Below are positions 11,225 through 21,817 of a stretch of 64,000 nucleotides of DNA, in pieces (the stretch's first letter is position 1; each line of letters opens with the position of its first letter). This DNA comes from Cepaea nemoralis (Eukaryota; Mollusca; Gastropoda; Stylommatophora; Helicidae): assembly GCA_014155875.1 (NCBI GenBank), contig JACEFZ010017437.1, forward strand, positions 134,001 through 198,000, written 5' to 3'. Under the pieces are notes generated by a model that did not search any database, had not been told where the DNA came from, and saw nothing but the letters and a program-made list of their open reading frames with translations. Position numbers and translations under genes: made by a program.

Positions 11225-11462
11225 GGGCTCCGTGGCGTAGGTCTTATGGACGCGTTTCGTAATCCCGTATACCCGCGTTCGAAACACATCTGCGCGCAAT
11301 TTGGCAGCAGACTGCGTTGCGCTGGTTTTTGTACGCTATGGTATGGGTGCCGGTCGTTCAGAAAGCAATGACAAACTACTGAACGTAAACTTGCTAGGGC
11401 AAAAGATGCTGGTGTTCACTGCAGAAGTCCTGTAAAGGATATGCAACTAACTTTAACAATAC
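11225..11462 (+). repeat. Core-SINE copy 3, nearly full length
   Basis: A-box-like gtggcgtaggtcttatgg and B-box-like gcgttcgaaac precede the core gccggtcgttcagaaagcaa and the end cctgtaaaggatatgcaact. Nested in the hAT element. Confidence 0.75.
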
Positions 11463-11769
11463 TTGCAACCCAGAACGAAAGCTCTGGGAAAAAAGACGAA
11501 AACTTAAGTTAATCATGGGTGAGTGGCATGCAATGCACACAAAAAAAAAAAAAAAAAAAAAACAAAGACAACCAACATATTTATTTATTTTTTAAAAAGT
11601 TATCAAAGAAGGCGACGTTTACGAAAAGATAGTTAAATCAGACCTACTATGCACATATCCGAATCTCACAAACTAAGCAGCTAAAAGGGTTAGTGAGATT
11701 TGTGAAACTGATAATACTGATATTTGGCTTTCAAGACATCATCAATGTTTGGTTTAGAATTGCTGCATC

Positions 11770-12658
11770 CAATCAAGAGAATTGCTTTCAAATGTTCATC
11801 AGTCCTCCATCAACTGTAACACCTCGAAGCTGATTCCACTAAAGGTTATAGTCTTGCAAAACTTTTTGCACTTCCATGAAAATGTCTTTTCCAGTTGTTG
11901 TTCCATGCATCCTGCAAACGGATGCCAACTCTTCCGTTATCTGAAAGTCCAAATTGACACCACGAATGTACACGAGAAGTTATGACATATTCCAGAGATC
12001 AGTAGACTCATCCAGCGCTAGAGAATATCACAACAAGATCCTAGTCTTCTCGAGTATTTGTAACACTATGTTCTCTCCAAGTTCTTCTGTTTTTCGCACA
12101 ACTGAACTTGCCGAAAAGCTGATAGTTCCAAACAAATCGGCTTTCTCAGGACACAAGTCATTTGCTGCTTCCAGCATACACTCTTTGATGAAGTTGCCGT
12201 CAGTAAACAGTTATTCCTCGTTCTGCTATCTTATGCACTATTTTGTAACTTGTACGAGTGACAGATTCATTTTCAGCAAACTTTCTTGTGAAGAGATAAA
12301 TTTGTGTTTCTAAACCACGTTTCGTGGACTCATATATCTCAGAGCGTAGCTATCCAGAAAACTGTGGATATGTTGATAGATGTTTTGTTTCGCAGTGACG
12401 CCGAAGATTGTACTCTTTCAAAACGGCAACACTTTCGCTGCATATTACGCAACTGGTTTTCTGGTGCTTTGTTTCCACAAAGAAGTACTTTACTCCCCAT
12501 TCTTCATTAAAAACGCGACACTCGGCGTCCACTTTTATTTTCTTAGTAGCTATAATGAAGGGTGAAGTACACCGGATCTGAAAATGAAAAAGACATTGAA
12601 TTAAAACCACAATTAAAATCCTACTGCAACACAAGAAAAGCAGCGGACTAGAGGTCAC
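11770..12658 (-). pseudogene. Degenerate hAT transposase with BED-type finger
   Basis: N-terminal ORF 12658-12350 has KIKVDAECRVFNEEWGVKYF, a CVIC pair and HCETKH, like the finger of GTF2IRD2/ZBED-type hAT proteins. Downstream, in shifting frames, come CMLEAANDLCPEKADLFGTI, ALDESTDLWN and RMHGTTTGKDIFMEVQK, which belong to the catalytic DDE region. The conserved LDESTD contains a catalytic Asp. At least four frame changes make it inactive. Confidence 0.75.
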
Positions 12659-12659
12659 T

Positions 12660-13220
12660 AGTGAAGCTACGGCTCACCAAAGTTAGTTAGTTTATTGTCG
12701 AGATTCCAACTTCACGGCCACGGGTCGTCCCCATTATATTCCATTCCTGTGCCAGTGAATATCACACAAAATTCTCCTCAATGTGAAAAGTGGAGCGGAC
12801 AGGAGTTTCAGCAAGCCAACAGCCCGCAAGGGTACAATGTGCATAATGCCGCCGCCAGAATGCCAACACAAAAGTCATCCACGAAAATTACAGTTCATCG
12901 TCGATGGAATCGGCAGTCACCAGAAAAGACTTCATTGACACGGGTTTTCTCACATGGCTCGGTCTCTTCCGCAGGGCGACCCGCCGAAAGCGCCGCACAA
13001 AGCACGAACTCCATAGCTCCAGCGTCGACTCCCAGGAGTCTCCTGAAAAATCCACTCGTGAACCGAAAAGGCAAATCAGTCAATTTGGCAACAGCCGGCA
13101 GCCATTTTTCCGAACATGTAGTTTATATAAAGTTTATAGGTAACTTTGGTAATAGAATATATCTCATAGTAAGGTTTGAGAAATATATAAATAAGGCCGA
13201 CCTAAATAAACAACCTAGAG
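12660..13220. other. hAT 5' untranslated interior
   Basis: Belongs to the 3253-bp element by position. Open frames here show no domain. Confidence 0.4.
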
Positions 13221-13429
13221 CAGAGATTTTCAACTGGGGTTCCGTGAGTGGCAGCCAGATGTTCCGCCGAAACATAGACCTACCGGCGAAATCGCCTAAA
13301 TGTAACATTTCTGCCCATTTCGTTTGTTACATAAAGTAGGACAGACACTTTGATAATCGCACAGAGTTTCTTGAGCAACGTAAACATTTGCGTAAGGATC
13401 TGCTCTAGCTGAAAGGTTGAAAAACACTG
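13221..13429. mobile_element. hAT MITE, 209 bp, nested
   Basis: Ends cagagattttcaact and (inverted) cagtgtttttcaacctttc resemble hAT termini. Flanks acctagag and gcctaaag match in 6 of 8 positions as a decayed duplication. No coding capacity. Confidence 0.7.
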
Positions 13430-13504
13430 GCCTAAAGTCCAGCTTGATTAACACATTGACCGGGAAATTCTTCTGAGCTGGGGATATTTTCGTAATAACA
13501 CGAG

Positions 13505-14075
13505 GGAAGATGTACAACAGAGATTAAGAGCAGAATAGGGCAGGCAAAGGCCGCATTTCAGAAAATGAAGAGAATCTTATGCAATAAGTCACTATCAATG
13601 AATGTTAGAAAGAGATTGCTGAAATGCTATACAGAACCAGTTTTGCTGTATGGCTGTGAATCTTGGAATGTAAATGAACAAATTAGGAAGAACTTAGAAG
13701 CAACAGACTTGTGGTATTTGAGACGAATGTCGCGAATTCCTAGGACTGCCATTGGAACTAATAATTGCCAGAAAGAGGATAATGAAACTAGTACACTATA
13801 TACAACAATAAGAAAGAGACAAACAGCTTTCTTTGGTCATGTGATGAGAAGAGAGACATTGGAGAACATCGTGACAAATGGAAAGATCGAGGAGAAGAAA
13901 GCCAGGGGCAGACCAAGAGAAATGAGGCTGGCTCGACTGAGACGGTGGCATGGAGGGATATCATCAGCAGAGTTGATCCAGAAAACCAAAGACCGAGATC
14001 TGTGGAGAGCCATAAACGCCTACGTATGTGTGTGTGTGCTTGCCATGGAAATCCATGGTAACGTCAGAGCGTAGG
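13505..14075 (+). pseudogene. LINE RT C-terminal fragment inside hAT
   Basis: One open frame of 169 codons: KAAFQKMKRILCNKSLSMNV, YGCESWNVNEQIRKNLEATD, TAFFGHVMRRETLENIVTNG and KKARGRPREMRLARLRRWHG. Only the RT thumb and C-terminal tail remain. Relatives are at 18540-18880 and 59943-60172. Confidence 0.8.
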
Positions 14076-14394
14076 CGGCGCTACCACGAGCCGGGGAAGG
14101 ACTTGGGATGGCGCGAAATAAGCAAACATTATTACAATAAGCAAGAAAATCTAGATACAATAATTTATAATTGAAAATAGTAAATTTAAAACACACAGCA
14201 GCCAGGATGTCTCCGCACGTGTGAAGATATCCTATTATTCTAAACATAATATTTACATTTAAATTGTATCACAACTTCTCGTGTTCCATACGTTATATCA
14301 AGCAAGTTCGAGTAACCGTCGGCGGACCGGATGAAATGACGCCGCGGGCCGAATCCGGCCCGCGGGCCGTAGTTTGGTGACCCCTGATCTGGGG

Positions 14395-14676
14395 TAAAGA
14401 GTTCTAAATTTTCTGAATCTGTTCTGTCGAGACTTGCTTCTTTGGAAATTCTGTCCATGTAGATATTGAATAGCAGGGGAGAGAGCACACATCCCTGCCT
14501 CACTCCTGTACTGACTGAACATATCTGATATATCTTCTTGTGTTCTTACTGCACTTTGGCTTGAGTGGTACATGGCTATGAATGATGTTTTCTAGCAGTT
14601 GCCCTTGTATCCCATAGTCTTCAAGGATGGTCCATAATTTGTATCTGTCTACTCAACTGAAAGCCTTTTCCTGATC
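14395..14676 (-). pseudogene. RTE-like LINE, middle part (split)
   Basis: RT motif B GVRQGCVLSPLLFNIYMDRI, then ...SENLELFTP up to the hAT insertion site. Continues from 15088. Confidence 0.8.
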
Positions 14677-14684
14677 TACTAACA

Positions 14685-15079
14685 CAGTGGTTCTCAACCT
14701 TTTTTGGCCCGTGCCCCCCTTCACCGTATTTTCAGAATGTCATTCCCCCCCCCCCCCCCTTTCATATTTCCTATCTAAAAATCCCCCACCCCTACACAGT
14801 ATACAGTAAAAATGTAAGGTAAATTTAATAGCACATACTAAAACAAGTCTAGACATCCACATAAACCATGATTTGTGGTCTACTGACTTTATAAAATGAA
14901 TTTTAGAAGGATGAGACGTACTTAACTGTAAAGTATGAAGGGAAAAACAATATCAAGTAATCGGTTCTTGTATTAACGCGATCTTGAAATGGTCTTCATT
15001 CCCCCCCCCCCCTCTGGAAACCCTAAAATTCCCCCCTGGCGGGGGGGGGGGGGGATTCCCCACCGGTTGAGAACCACTG
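14685..15079. mobile_element. hAT MITE, 395 bp
   Basis: Perfect 15-bp inverted ends cagtggttctcaacc and ggttgagaaccactg. Flanks tactaaca and cactaaca match in 7 of 8 positions. It contains C runs near 14747 and 15001 and a G run near 15040. Inserted in the same LINE as the larger hAT. Confidence 0.88.
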
Positions 15080-15087
15080 CACTAACA

Positions 15088-17023
15088 CAATATTCTGATG
15101 GTCACTATATTCGATAGATTTTTAACAAATTTGTCTAAGTATAAATAATGCATCAGTGCAACTTTTACCTTTCTGAAAACCGAATTGTGCTTTGCTTAAC
15201 TGTTGTTCAACTATTGGTCTAGCTCTTTGTTCCAATAGTTTTGCATACATTTTCCCTATATGGCTCAGGAGTGATATACCTCTGTATGTTTCGCACTCTC
15301 TCATATTGCCTTTCTTTTTCCATATTGGTATTATTATTGCCTGTTGCCAATCATCTGGGACTTTTTTTTCTTCCCATGCTATATTAAAAAATCTTGTCAG
15401 CCATTTAACTCGTTTCCCCACAGGCCTGAAAAGCTTCTATAGTTATTCCATCTGGACCTGGTGATTTGTTTTTAGGACTTTTCTGTATAACTGCTTTGAC
15501 TTCTGCAGGTATGAAATTTGGTTCTTGCTGTCCCTGGCATTTAGGCACACAAGTGAGGCTGTTTATGTTATGTGTGGGGTTAAGTAGTTCTTGAAAGTAT
15601 TCTGCCCACCTTGCTAGTCTTTGTTGTGGATTAAATATCGGTATACCTCTTTTGCTGTTTATGATGGTGGTTGGGTTGTAGCATGCATCTCTGTTTCTCA
15701 TTGTGGTGACACGTTTATAAAATTCTCTTGGGCAGTCTTTGTTAAGGGTCGCCATCTGTTCACCTTATATTCTAGGATTGATCTTTAGATGCTCTAATTG
15801 TTCGTTTGGCATTATGTTGTGCTATTCTGTAAGTTATATAGTCCTGTTCAGATTTAGTTGTGATCCACTTTTTGAATGCTGCCTTCTTTTTGAATATGCT
15901 ATCTTTAACTTTGGTGTTCCACCAGGTTGTTCTTAGCTTTTGTCCTGCCCTACTTTCTTTGTTCCACATTTAATTTCCAGGGTGTCGAGCATGGCAGCCT
16001 TGAAACATGTCCATTCCTTATCTACGCTTGAGTGGTCATCAGGGATGTTCTTATGTAGGTTTTTGATTTCTTGATTGAATTCATCTTTAACCGTATTTTC
16101 CTGCAGCCTCCTATAATTGATGACATGTGTTGTTACTTTTTTGTTTCTTATTGTCCTGTGTGGTGAAATCTTTTTTATTATGACTGGTTTGTGATCAGTA
16201 TCAACATCTGTATTTGGGAGTGCTCTTGAATCTAATAGTAGCCCTCTGTCTGATTTCCTAATTAGAATAAAGTCAATTTGAGATGCCTGGTCTGTGTCAT
16301 TCCATTTATACCAGGTTTTGGTGTGGCTACAACGATGTTGAAAAAAAAAACTATTTGCTTTTATTAGTCCATGTTCTGAGCATATGTTGAGTAGATGTTG
16401 ACCATTGCTGTTACAATCAGTCTCTTTGTCGCTGAATGGCCCCATGCAATCCTCCCATGGTGTTCTTTGTGTGCCTATTCGTCCGTTAAAATCACCCATC
16501 ACAGCTAGTTCATCTGTCTCCTTGACATTATTTAACGTGTCTGCAAGTTTATCAAAATATTCGTCTTTGTCTTCGTCGCTGTAAGTGTCAGTATGTTTGT
16601 ATAAAAGTTGTTGTTCTATTTCCTTCTTTGATCTGTACTAGTATTATCCTTTCCGATATAAATTTAGTGTTGATAATGGCTTTCGCTTTGTCTGGATGTA
16701 GCAAAAATACCCACTCCGTGTTTAGCTGTACCTCGCTGGTTGACGCCACTCCATGTAAGAAAGTAACCTTCATGTGTGCGTTTCGTGTTCTGCCCCTTTT
16801 TCCTAGTGTCTGCCAGTCCTAATAATTGAATATTTGATTTTTTCATAAACTCTACAAAAGCTGGTTCCTTATATCCTAGACCAGTAACATTCCAAGTTGC
16901 AAAAATCTCCTTTCTATTTGAAGTATTTCGAAGTGTAACAGTTGTTGTCGTTAGTCGCTTGTTGTTGTTCAGATTCGGTGTGTTTCCGGCGTGAATGCTG
17001 ATAGAGTTGCGTTTTTCTTTCAA
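15088..17023 (-). pseudogene. RTE-like LINE, 5' part: endonuclease and RT start
   Basis: The endonuclease begins FATWNVTGLGYKEPAFVEFM; it includes MMGDFNGRIG, DFILIRKSD and DVDTDHKPV, the metal and catalytic His motifs. The RT begins with NKSPGPDGITIEAF, WQQAIIIPIWKKKGN and ISLLSHIGKMYAKLLEQR. With the two other parts the coding element is about 3 kb. Frameshifts at about 15410, 15760, 15940 and 16600. Confidence 0.85.
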
Positions 17024-17054
17024 TTTCCTCCATAATTCTTGAACAATAGTAATT

Positions 17055-17165
17055 AATTACCCAAGATATTCAAAAGAGGCCACTACATCCAATTTTTTTT
17101 CAATAACATATATTTCTTTATCCATATTAGTTTTTACTGTATGCATTATCTTTGTTTTTGCTATG
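17055..17165 (-). pseudogene. RT thumb scrap
   Basis: Minus strand reads KTKIMHTVKTNMDKEIYVIE and KKLDVVASFEYLG, the segment before the RT thumb of RTE-like elements. Confidence 0.5.
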
Positions 17166-17183
17166 TTAAGATATAAGTATTAT

Positions 17184-18290
17184 ATCAGTTATCAGTTATC
17201 AGTTGGGGTATCTTCGTTGCACTCCGGACATGTCCATAGGTGCTCAGATCCTCCCCCCAGCATATGCATCAGCGTCCGGTGGCTAATAGTGCCAGTTCTG
17301 TGTTGGTTGACGAGGCACTTTGTTTTCCCGATGTACCTCTCGCGTCTGGCTGTGCCGATTCTTACTCCCAGGTCTTTCATCCTGGACAGCGATGTGGAAT
17401 CACTGACGTCAAAGTCCTCTGTTCTCGCCAAATCTTTAAGGACGTTAATAACATCGGCACGATCCATGGGCTGGCCATCTACAGGGGGTGCAGAGCCAGC
17501 CAGTTTGTCAGCTCGTTCATTTCCCTCGACTCCCGCATGTCCCGGGGCGAAGATGAAGGTGACTTTACGGACAACAGACTTCCGCAGCGATTCAGTCCAC
17601 TGTCTACGTACAGATCCAGCTTCGACCTTCTGAATCATGCTCATTGAATCACTTAGTACACACACGTTGGTATAATGCTGTGATTCCAGCCATATGAAAG
17701 CCTGTGTAACTGCCATCACCTCCATCGTCATGCTGCTCATGGTCATAGAGTGGGCACCACTGGATTCTTGAACGGTTCGGCCCGCTGAATGGGCTGTAAA
17801 TGCCCACGCACTTCTCTGCTGCTTTACAACAGATCCATCTGTATAGATGAGCACTTCGGGGCTATCTGAGTGTTCATAGATGAGCGCGTTAACCTCTGCA
17901 TTGACAGCGCAGGGTTCTGCTCTCTGCACCGTCTGTCGAGTGTGATAATGCAGGAGAAAGTGCACTTAAAGGCTGGAGGCACCGGCACCCATTCCTTGCC
18001 GGGGTTGATACTGGTAAGACTGCAGACCTGTCTGACGACATCTTCCGCCCGACCCATCCATGATTTGCCCCTCTTTAGCCTGTCACCCTTTTCTCTGAAT
18101 ATAGCGTCATGCAGAGGGTGCTGCTCATCTGCACTTATTTTTAAGTATGCACGAGCTCTCCAGATCTTGATCCTGTGTTCCATAGTCGGGAAGTCAAGGA
18201 GGTATCTCATTGCTACACAGCTGGTGTCTCTCGTGCAGCCCAAAATGATGCGCATGGCTTCGTTTTGTACCTTTTCGAGTTGTTAGGCTT
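17184..18290 (-). pseudogene. LINE 3' region with RNase H domain
   Basis: The 257-codon frame contains the four acidic RNase H positions: IYTDGSVV, MEVMAV, LSDSMSMI and NERADKLAG with HAGVEG. The end is HLWTCPECNEDTPTDN, a zinc-ribbon-like CPEC. Upstream, in another frame, comes ILGCTRDTSCVAMRYLLDFP. The tail is (aactgat)3. The endonuclease and most of the RT are missing. Confidence 0.85.
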
Positions 18291-18414
18291 TCGAGTTGTT
18301 AGGGCGTGCGTGCACGAACTCCATTGCACGGTCCGAACTCCAAGTATTATAAGTTTTCATTATTCATTAGGGTTGAGGTTATTAGTTTTTCTTTATTATT
18401 ATGTGATGTAGATA

Positions 18415-18520
18415 ATAATACTGTATAATTTTATACTGTATGTTATAATGTAATAATATTAAACTGTATGTTATAGTGTATAGTGTTATACTGTGTGTTA
18501 TAAAGTATAATGACGTCATG
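18415..18520. repeat. Degenerate AT-rich tandem repeat
   Basis: Imperfect repeats of tatactgtatgttataatg. Confidence 0.6.
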
Positions 18521-18539
18521 GTGATATCAAAGAAACAGT

Positions 18540-18880
18540 GTGTCTAAATGTGCAATTAAAGTAGAGGATGTTATTTTGGGGCAAATGCAGAAATTCTGAT
18601 ATCTAGGCACACGGATAACATCAGATGGAAGACGCATCACTGAGATAAAGAACAGAATAGGACAAGCAAAACACTGCATTCTATCAAATGAAGAACATCT
18701 TGTGCAAAAAGTTCCTGTCCTTTAACATTAGAAAAAGAGTTCTTGCATGTTACATATAATTAATTTTAACCTATGGCTGTGGATCCTGGACAATTAGTAA
18801 ACAGTCAAAAAATTTCAGGAGATGTGATTTTATAGAAGAATGCAGAAAATTAACTGGACAGCCAAATTGAGCAATCTGGA
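18540..18880 (+). pseudogene. LINE RT thumb fragment
   Basis: YLGTRITSDGRRITEIKNRI and GQAK in one frame, then MKNILCKKFLSFNIRKRVLA in another. Family of 13505-14075. Confidence 0.65.
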
Positions 18881-18884
18881 CATT

Positions 18885-20310
18885 ACAACATTAATATTGT
18901 TCTGCACGTTTTCAAAACATTAAAAACTAATATGCAATAAAACAATGCACACTGTGCACTTTAAAAAATCCATTTATTTACTGTATACATCTGTTTATAA
19001 AAGTGTGAAACAACAGAGAGGCAATGATGAACATATCTTGTTGCCAAACATGCCCAATTTCATTATAAAAACGAGATGGCTAAAAGAAAAAACTGCCACC
19101 GATGAAACATAAGGCAAGGCTGTGAAAGAACTTCTCTTGCTGTCTTCCTCTGTCTCTCTTTGCACAAATCTTCCCATTTGCCACCACAGGATCCAGTTTT
19201 TCTATTCTCATGATGGGGCAAACAAATTACAGCAACCATTTTCTGATGTTCCTAAACAACTATTCCGACTCACACCCATCAACTGATCTACCTGATCATG
19301 TGTATATATTACTATAAAAATATTTCAGCTGCAATATTAGTTTGATGTATTGTAAATAAAATCTGCTGCAACATTTGCACCATTTATGACTAATAAATTA
19401 TTTCACTGCGTCAGTTCTTTCACACATCATTTCATAAATGCATTCATTGTATCATTCCTTCAATTCACATGAAAAATGCCTCAATTCCATCAAATTTTCT
19501 ACTCATTTCAGAATTATCTCCACTAATTTCCTTTGCGTCCACACCAAGCATCATTACAGCAGGCCAATGAGATCATTTTTCAAAAGTAAAACATCTAAAA
19601 CAAAGATTACAATCAGCAACACAATAAAATCACTCTGTATAAAAAAAGTACACCACTCATTCTCTGAGTTTTGGGTTTGAGATCAGTTTTAGGCAATCTG
19701 GGTGCAAAATTTATTTGTGTTGATCTTCACAACAGTATATTACTGAACGTACAATTGCCTACAAAATCACAAAAACATGTTAAAAAATGGGGTTGAGATC
19801 AATGGCAAACTAGTAACTGTACAATTACCTAGAAAATCACAAACAGCCAAACAAAAATGATGGGGTTAATTGCCATCCACTGTAAAGGACATGCAACTAA
19901 TGTTACACCCAACATTAATATTGTTCTGCACATTTTCAAAACATTACAAACTAATATGCAATAAATCAATGCACATTGTGCATTTAAAAAATCCATTTAT
20001 TTACTGTATAAATCTGTTTATAAAAATCATCATAAAAATGCACCATTGATGACTAATAAATTATTTCACTGCATCAGTTCTTTCACCCATAATTTCATAA
20101 ATGCATCCATTGTATCATTCCTTCAATTCACACAAAAAATGCTTCCATTCCATCAAATTTTCTACTCATTTCAGAATTATCTCCACTAATTTCCTTTGCG
20201 TCCACACCAAGCATCATTACAACAGGCCAACAAGATCATTTTTCAAAAGTAAAACATCTAAAACAAAGATTACAATCAGCAACACAATAAATCAAAAGTC
20301 ATCAAGTTTT
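18885..20310. repeat. Direct duplication of AT-rich segment
   Basis: 18890-19000 recurs at 19915-20025, and 19375-19640 recurs at 20038-20300. The second copy lacks the intervening about 370 bp. The matching 80-codon ORFs are a by-product. Confidence 0.8.
19785..19905 (+). repeat. Core-SINE copy 4 (truncated)
   Basis: gatcaatggcaaactagtaa, aaatcacaaacagccaaaca and ctgtaaaggacatgcaacta identify it. The tRNA-like head is missing. Confidence 0.7.
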
Positions 20311-20339
20311 CTACTCATTTCGGAATTATCTCCACTAAT

Positions 20340-20482
20340 TTAACATTAACCACTATACAACAGCAGACATTTACCACTAGACAACAGAAGACATTCACCA
20401 TTAGACAATATTAGATATTCACGACTAGACAACAGCATGCATACACCACTAGACAACAGTAGACATTCACCACTAGGCAAAT
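20340..20482. repeat. 23-bp minisatellite, second locus
   Basis: About six degenerate units of caccactagacaacagcaga with catt, as at 4714-4812. Confidence 0.8.
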
Positions 20483-21140
20483 TTGTGATTAGAATTGCAA
20501 CTCTGAACCCTAGGTTAGAGCGGAGCATATCCAGGTGAGCTAGCCTCAGTGCCTGGCCATTCCAACTCACACCAGAGCAGACACATATTTCATAAATCCA
20601 TGAGACTGGAGTCTGTGGACAATGACATGCCACAAATCCATGGAGGTAACACACCCAACACAGGCTTAATCTCAGCCGCTCTGTATGTGCTGTGCCAAAA
20701 CATCACCTGTGACATCCTAACATGCCTCCTTGTAGATGTGTTACTCCATTATCTGTCTTGCACACCCCACTGGTTTCTGAGCTTAGAGAGGGGAAGGAGT
20801 GACAGCAAGACAGTCCCCATTGAGACGGTAAAGAAAAAGTCTCTACAACAGCTTCACTGTGATAAATGCACATTCATTTTAGGGGCCCGAAGATCTGAAA
20901 TTTAATGTATAAGACACAGATTTAAACTCACAAATTCAAACACCCCTCCCTTATATGTGACCATGCAACAGTGGCAATGAAAGCACACAAGCTAAGGTTG
21001 AAATTTCCTTAATGTGACATATCACACACAAACACATAGTCCTCTGTTTAATTACCAGATGTTTACTAAACAAATATGGGTTTTCCAACCAAGAACATAC
21101 AAAAATGTACAAGCAACAGATAAATTTATTACTTCTGCTC
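20483..21140. other. Unassigned; includes likely 3' UTR of host gene
   Basis: On the minus strand this follows the stop codon. Potential AATAAA at 21130-21125. No other feature recognised. Confidence 0.4.
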
Positions 21141-21199
21141 TCATTCTTTTTGGGGTTCTTTTCTGGTTCCTGCAGATAACAAATCACCCAAGGTGGAAC
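21141..21199 (-). CDS. ATRIP: Host gene terminal coding exon with stop
   Basis: A strong acceptor (...ttttcttttctttcag) is followed by two bases that complete Ser, then STLGDLLSAGTRKEPQKE and TGA. A possible polyadenylation signal AATAAA lies at 21130-21125 on the minus strand, 11 nt past the stop. The 3' UTR could be that short or extend further down. Confidence 0.7.
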
Positions 21200-21728
21200 C
21201 TGAAAGAAAAGAAAAACCATGTGAATACGTCCAGCCATACCTGGTTTACTTCCCTCATTCACACACCCCATCATAAACACATGACTTGGACTGTCAGATT
21301 AAATCTTTGTAATCTAAAGAGATTCATCAGCTTTTCTACCATGCTGTCCCCTATATCGACAGCCAACTCTAATCCAGACCACATAAGGCCCTGACCTCCC
21401 TGACCAATGATCAGTGGTTGTTTAGCTGTAATCATAACTGAAATTACCCGGGAAGGTTAACCAAGTCAACAAATGCCCGCAGAAGTCGGATGTGTCGGCC
21501 TAACGGCGCAAGAAAGCAGCTCTGCTGTAAACAGGCTTCCGGATAAACGCAAAAGAAGAAGATAGCTGAAATTGCATGCACATACTCATGAAATATAAAT
21601 CTTTGCTCAGTTGTAAAGTATCTAATCTTATTAATGCATCAACATTTTACAAAAACAAAATAGAAAATGTGAAGTATCACCAATACACATTAACTTGACT
21701 ATCTGAACATTGTTTTACACTGATAATT

Positions 21729-21817
<89 letters not shown>

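Larger units (their letters stand above)
11134..14386 (-). mobile_element. hAT DNA transposon, 3253 bp
   Basis: Ends are CAGGGGTCACCAAACT (minus 5' end, at 14386) and CAGGTGTCACCAAACT (inverted, from 11134): 15 of 16 match. A perfect 8-bp target duplication atctgggg flanks it at 11126-11133 and 14387-14394. The flanking LINE reads through if the insert is removed. It carries a ruined transposase, a SINE, a LINE fragment and a smaller hAT MITE. The CCCGCGGGCC sequence beside the end is typical of Zaphod-like hATs (family knowledge). Confidence 0.9.

Noticed and set aside
19438..20343. Two similar 80-codon frames
   Set aside because: They mirror the direct duplication; AT-rich and no recognisable protein features.
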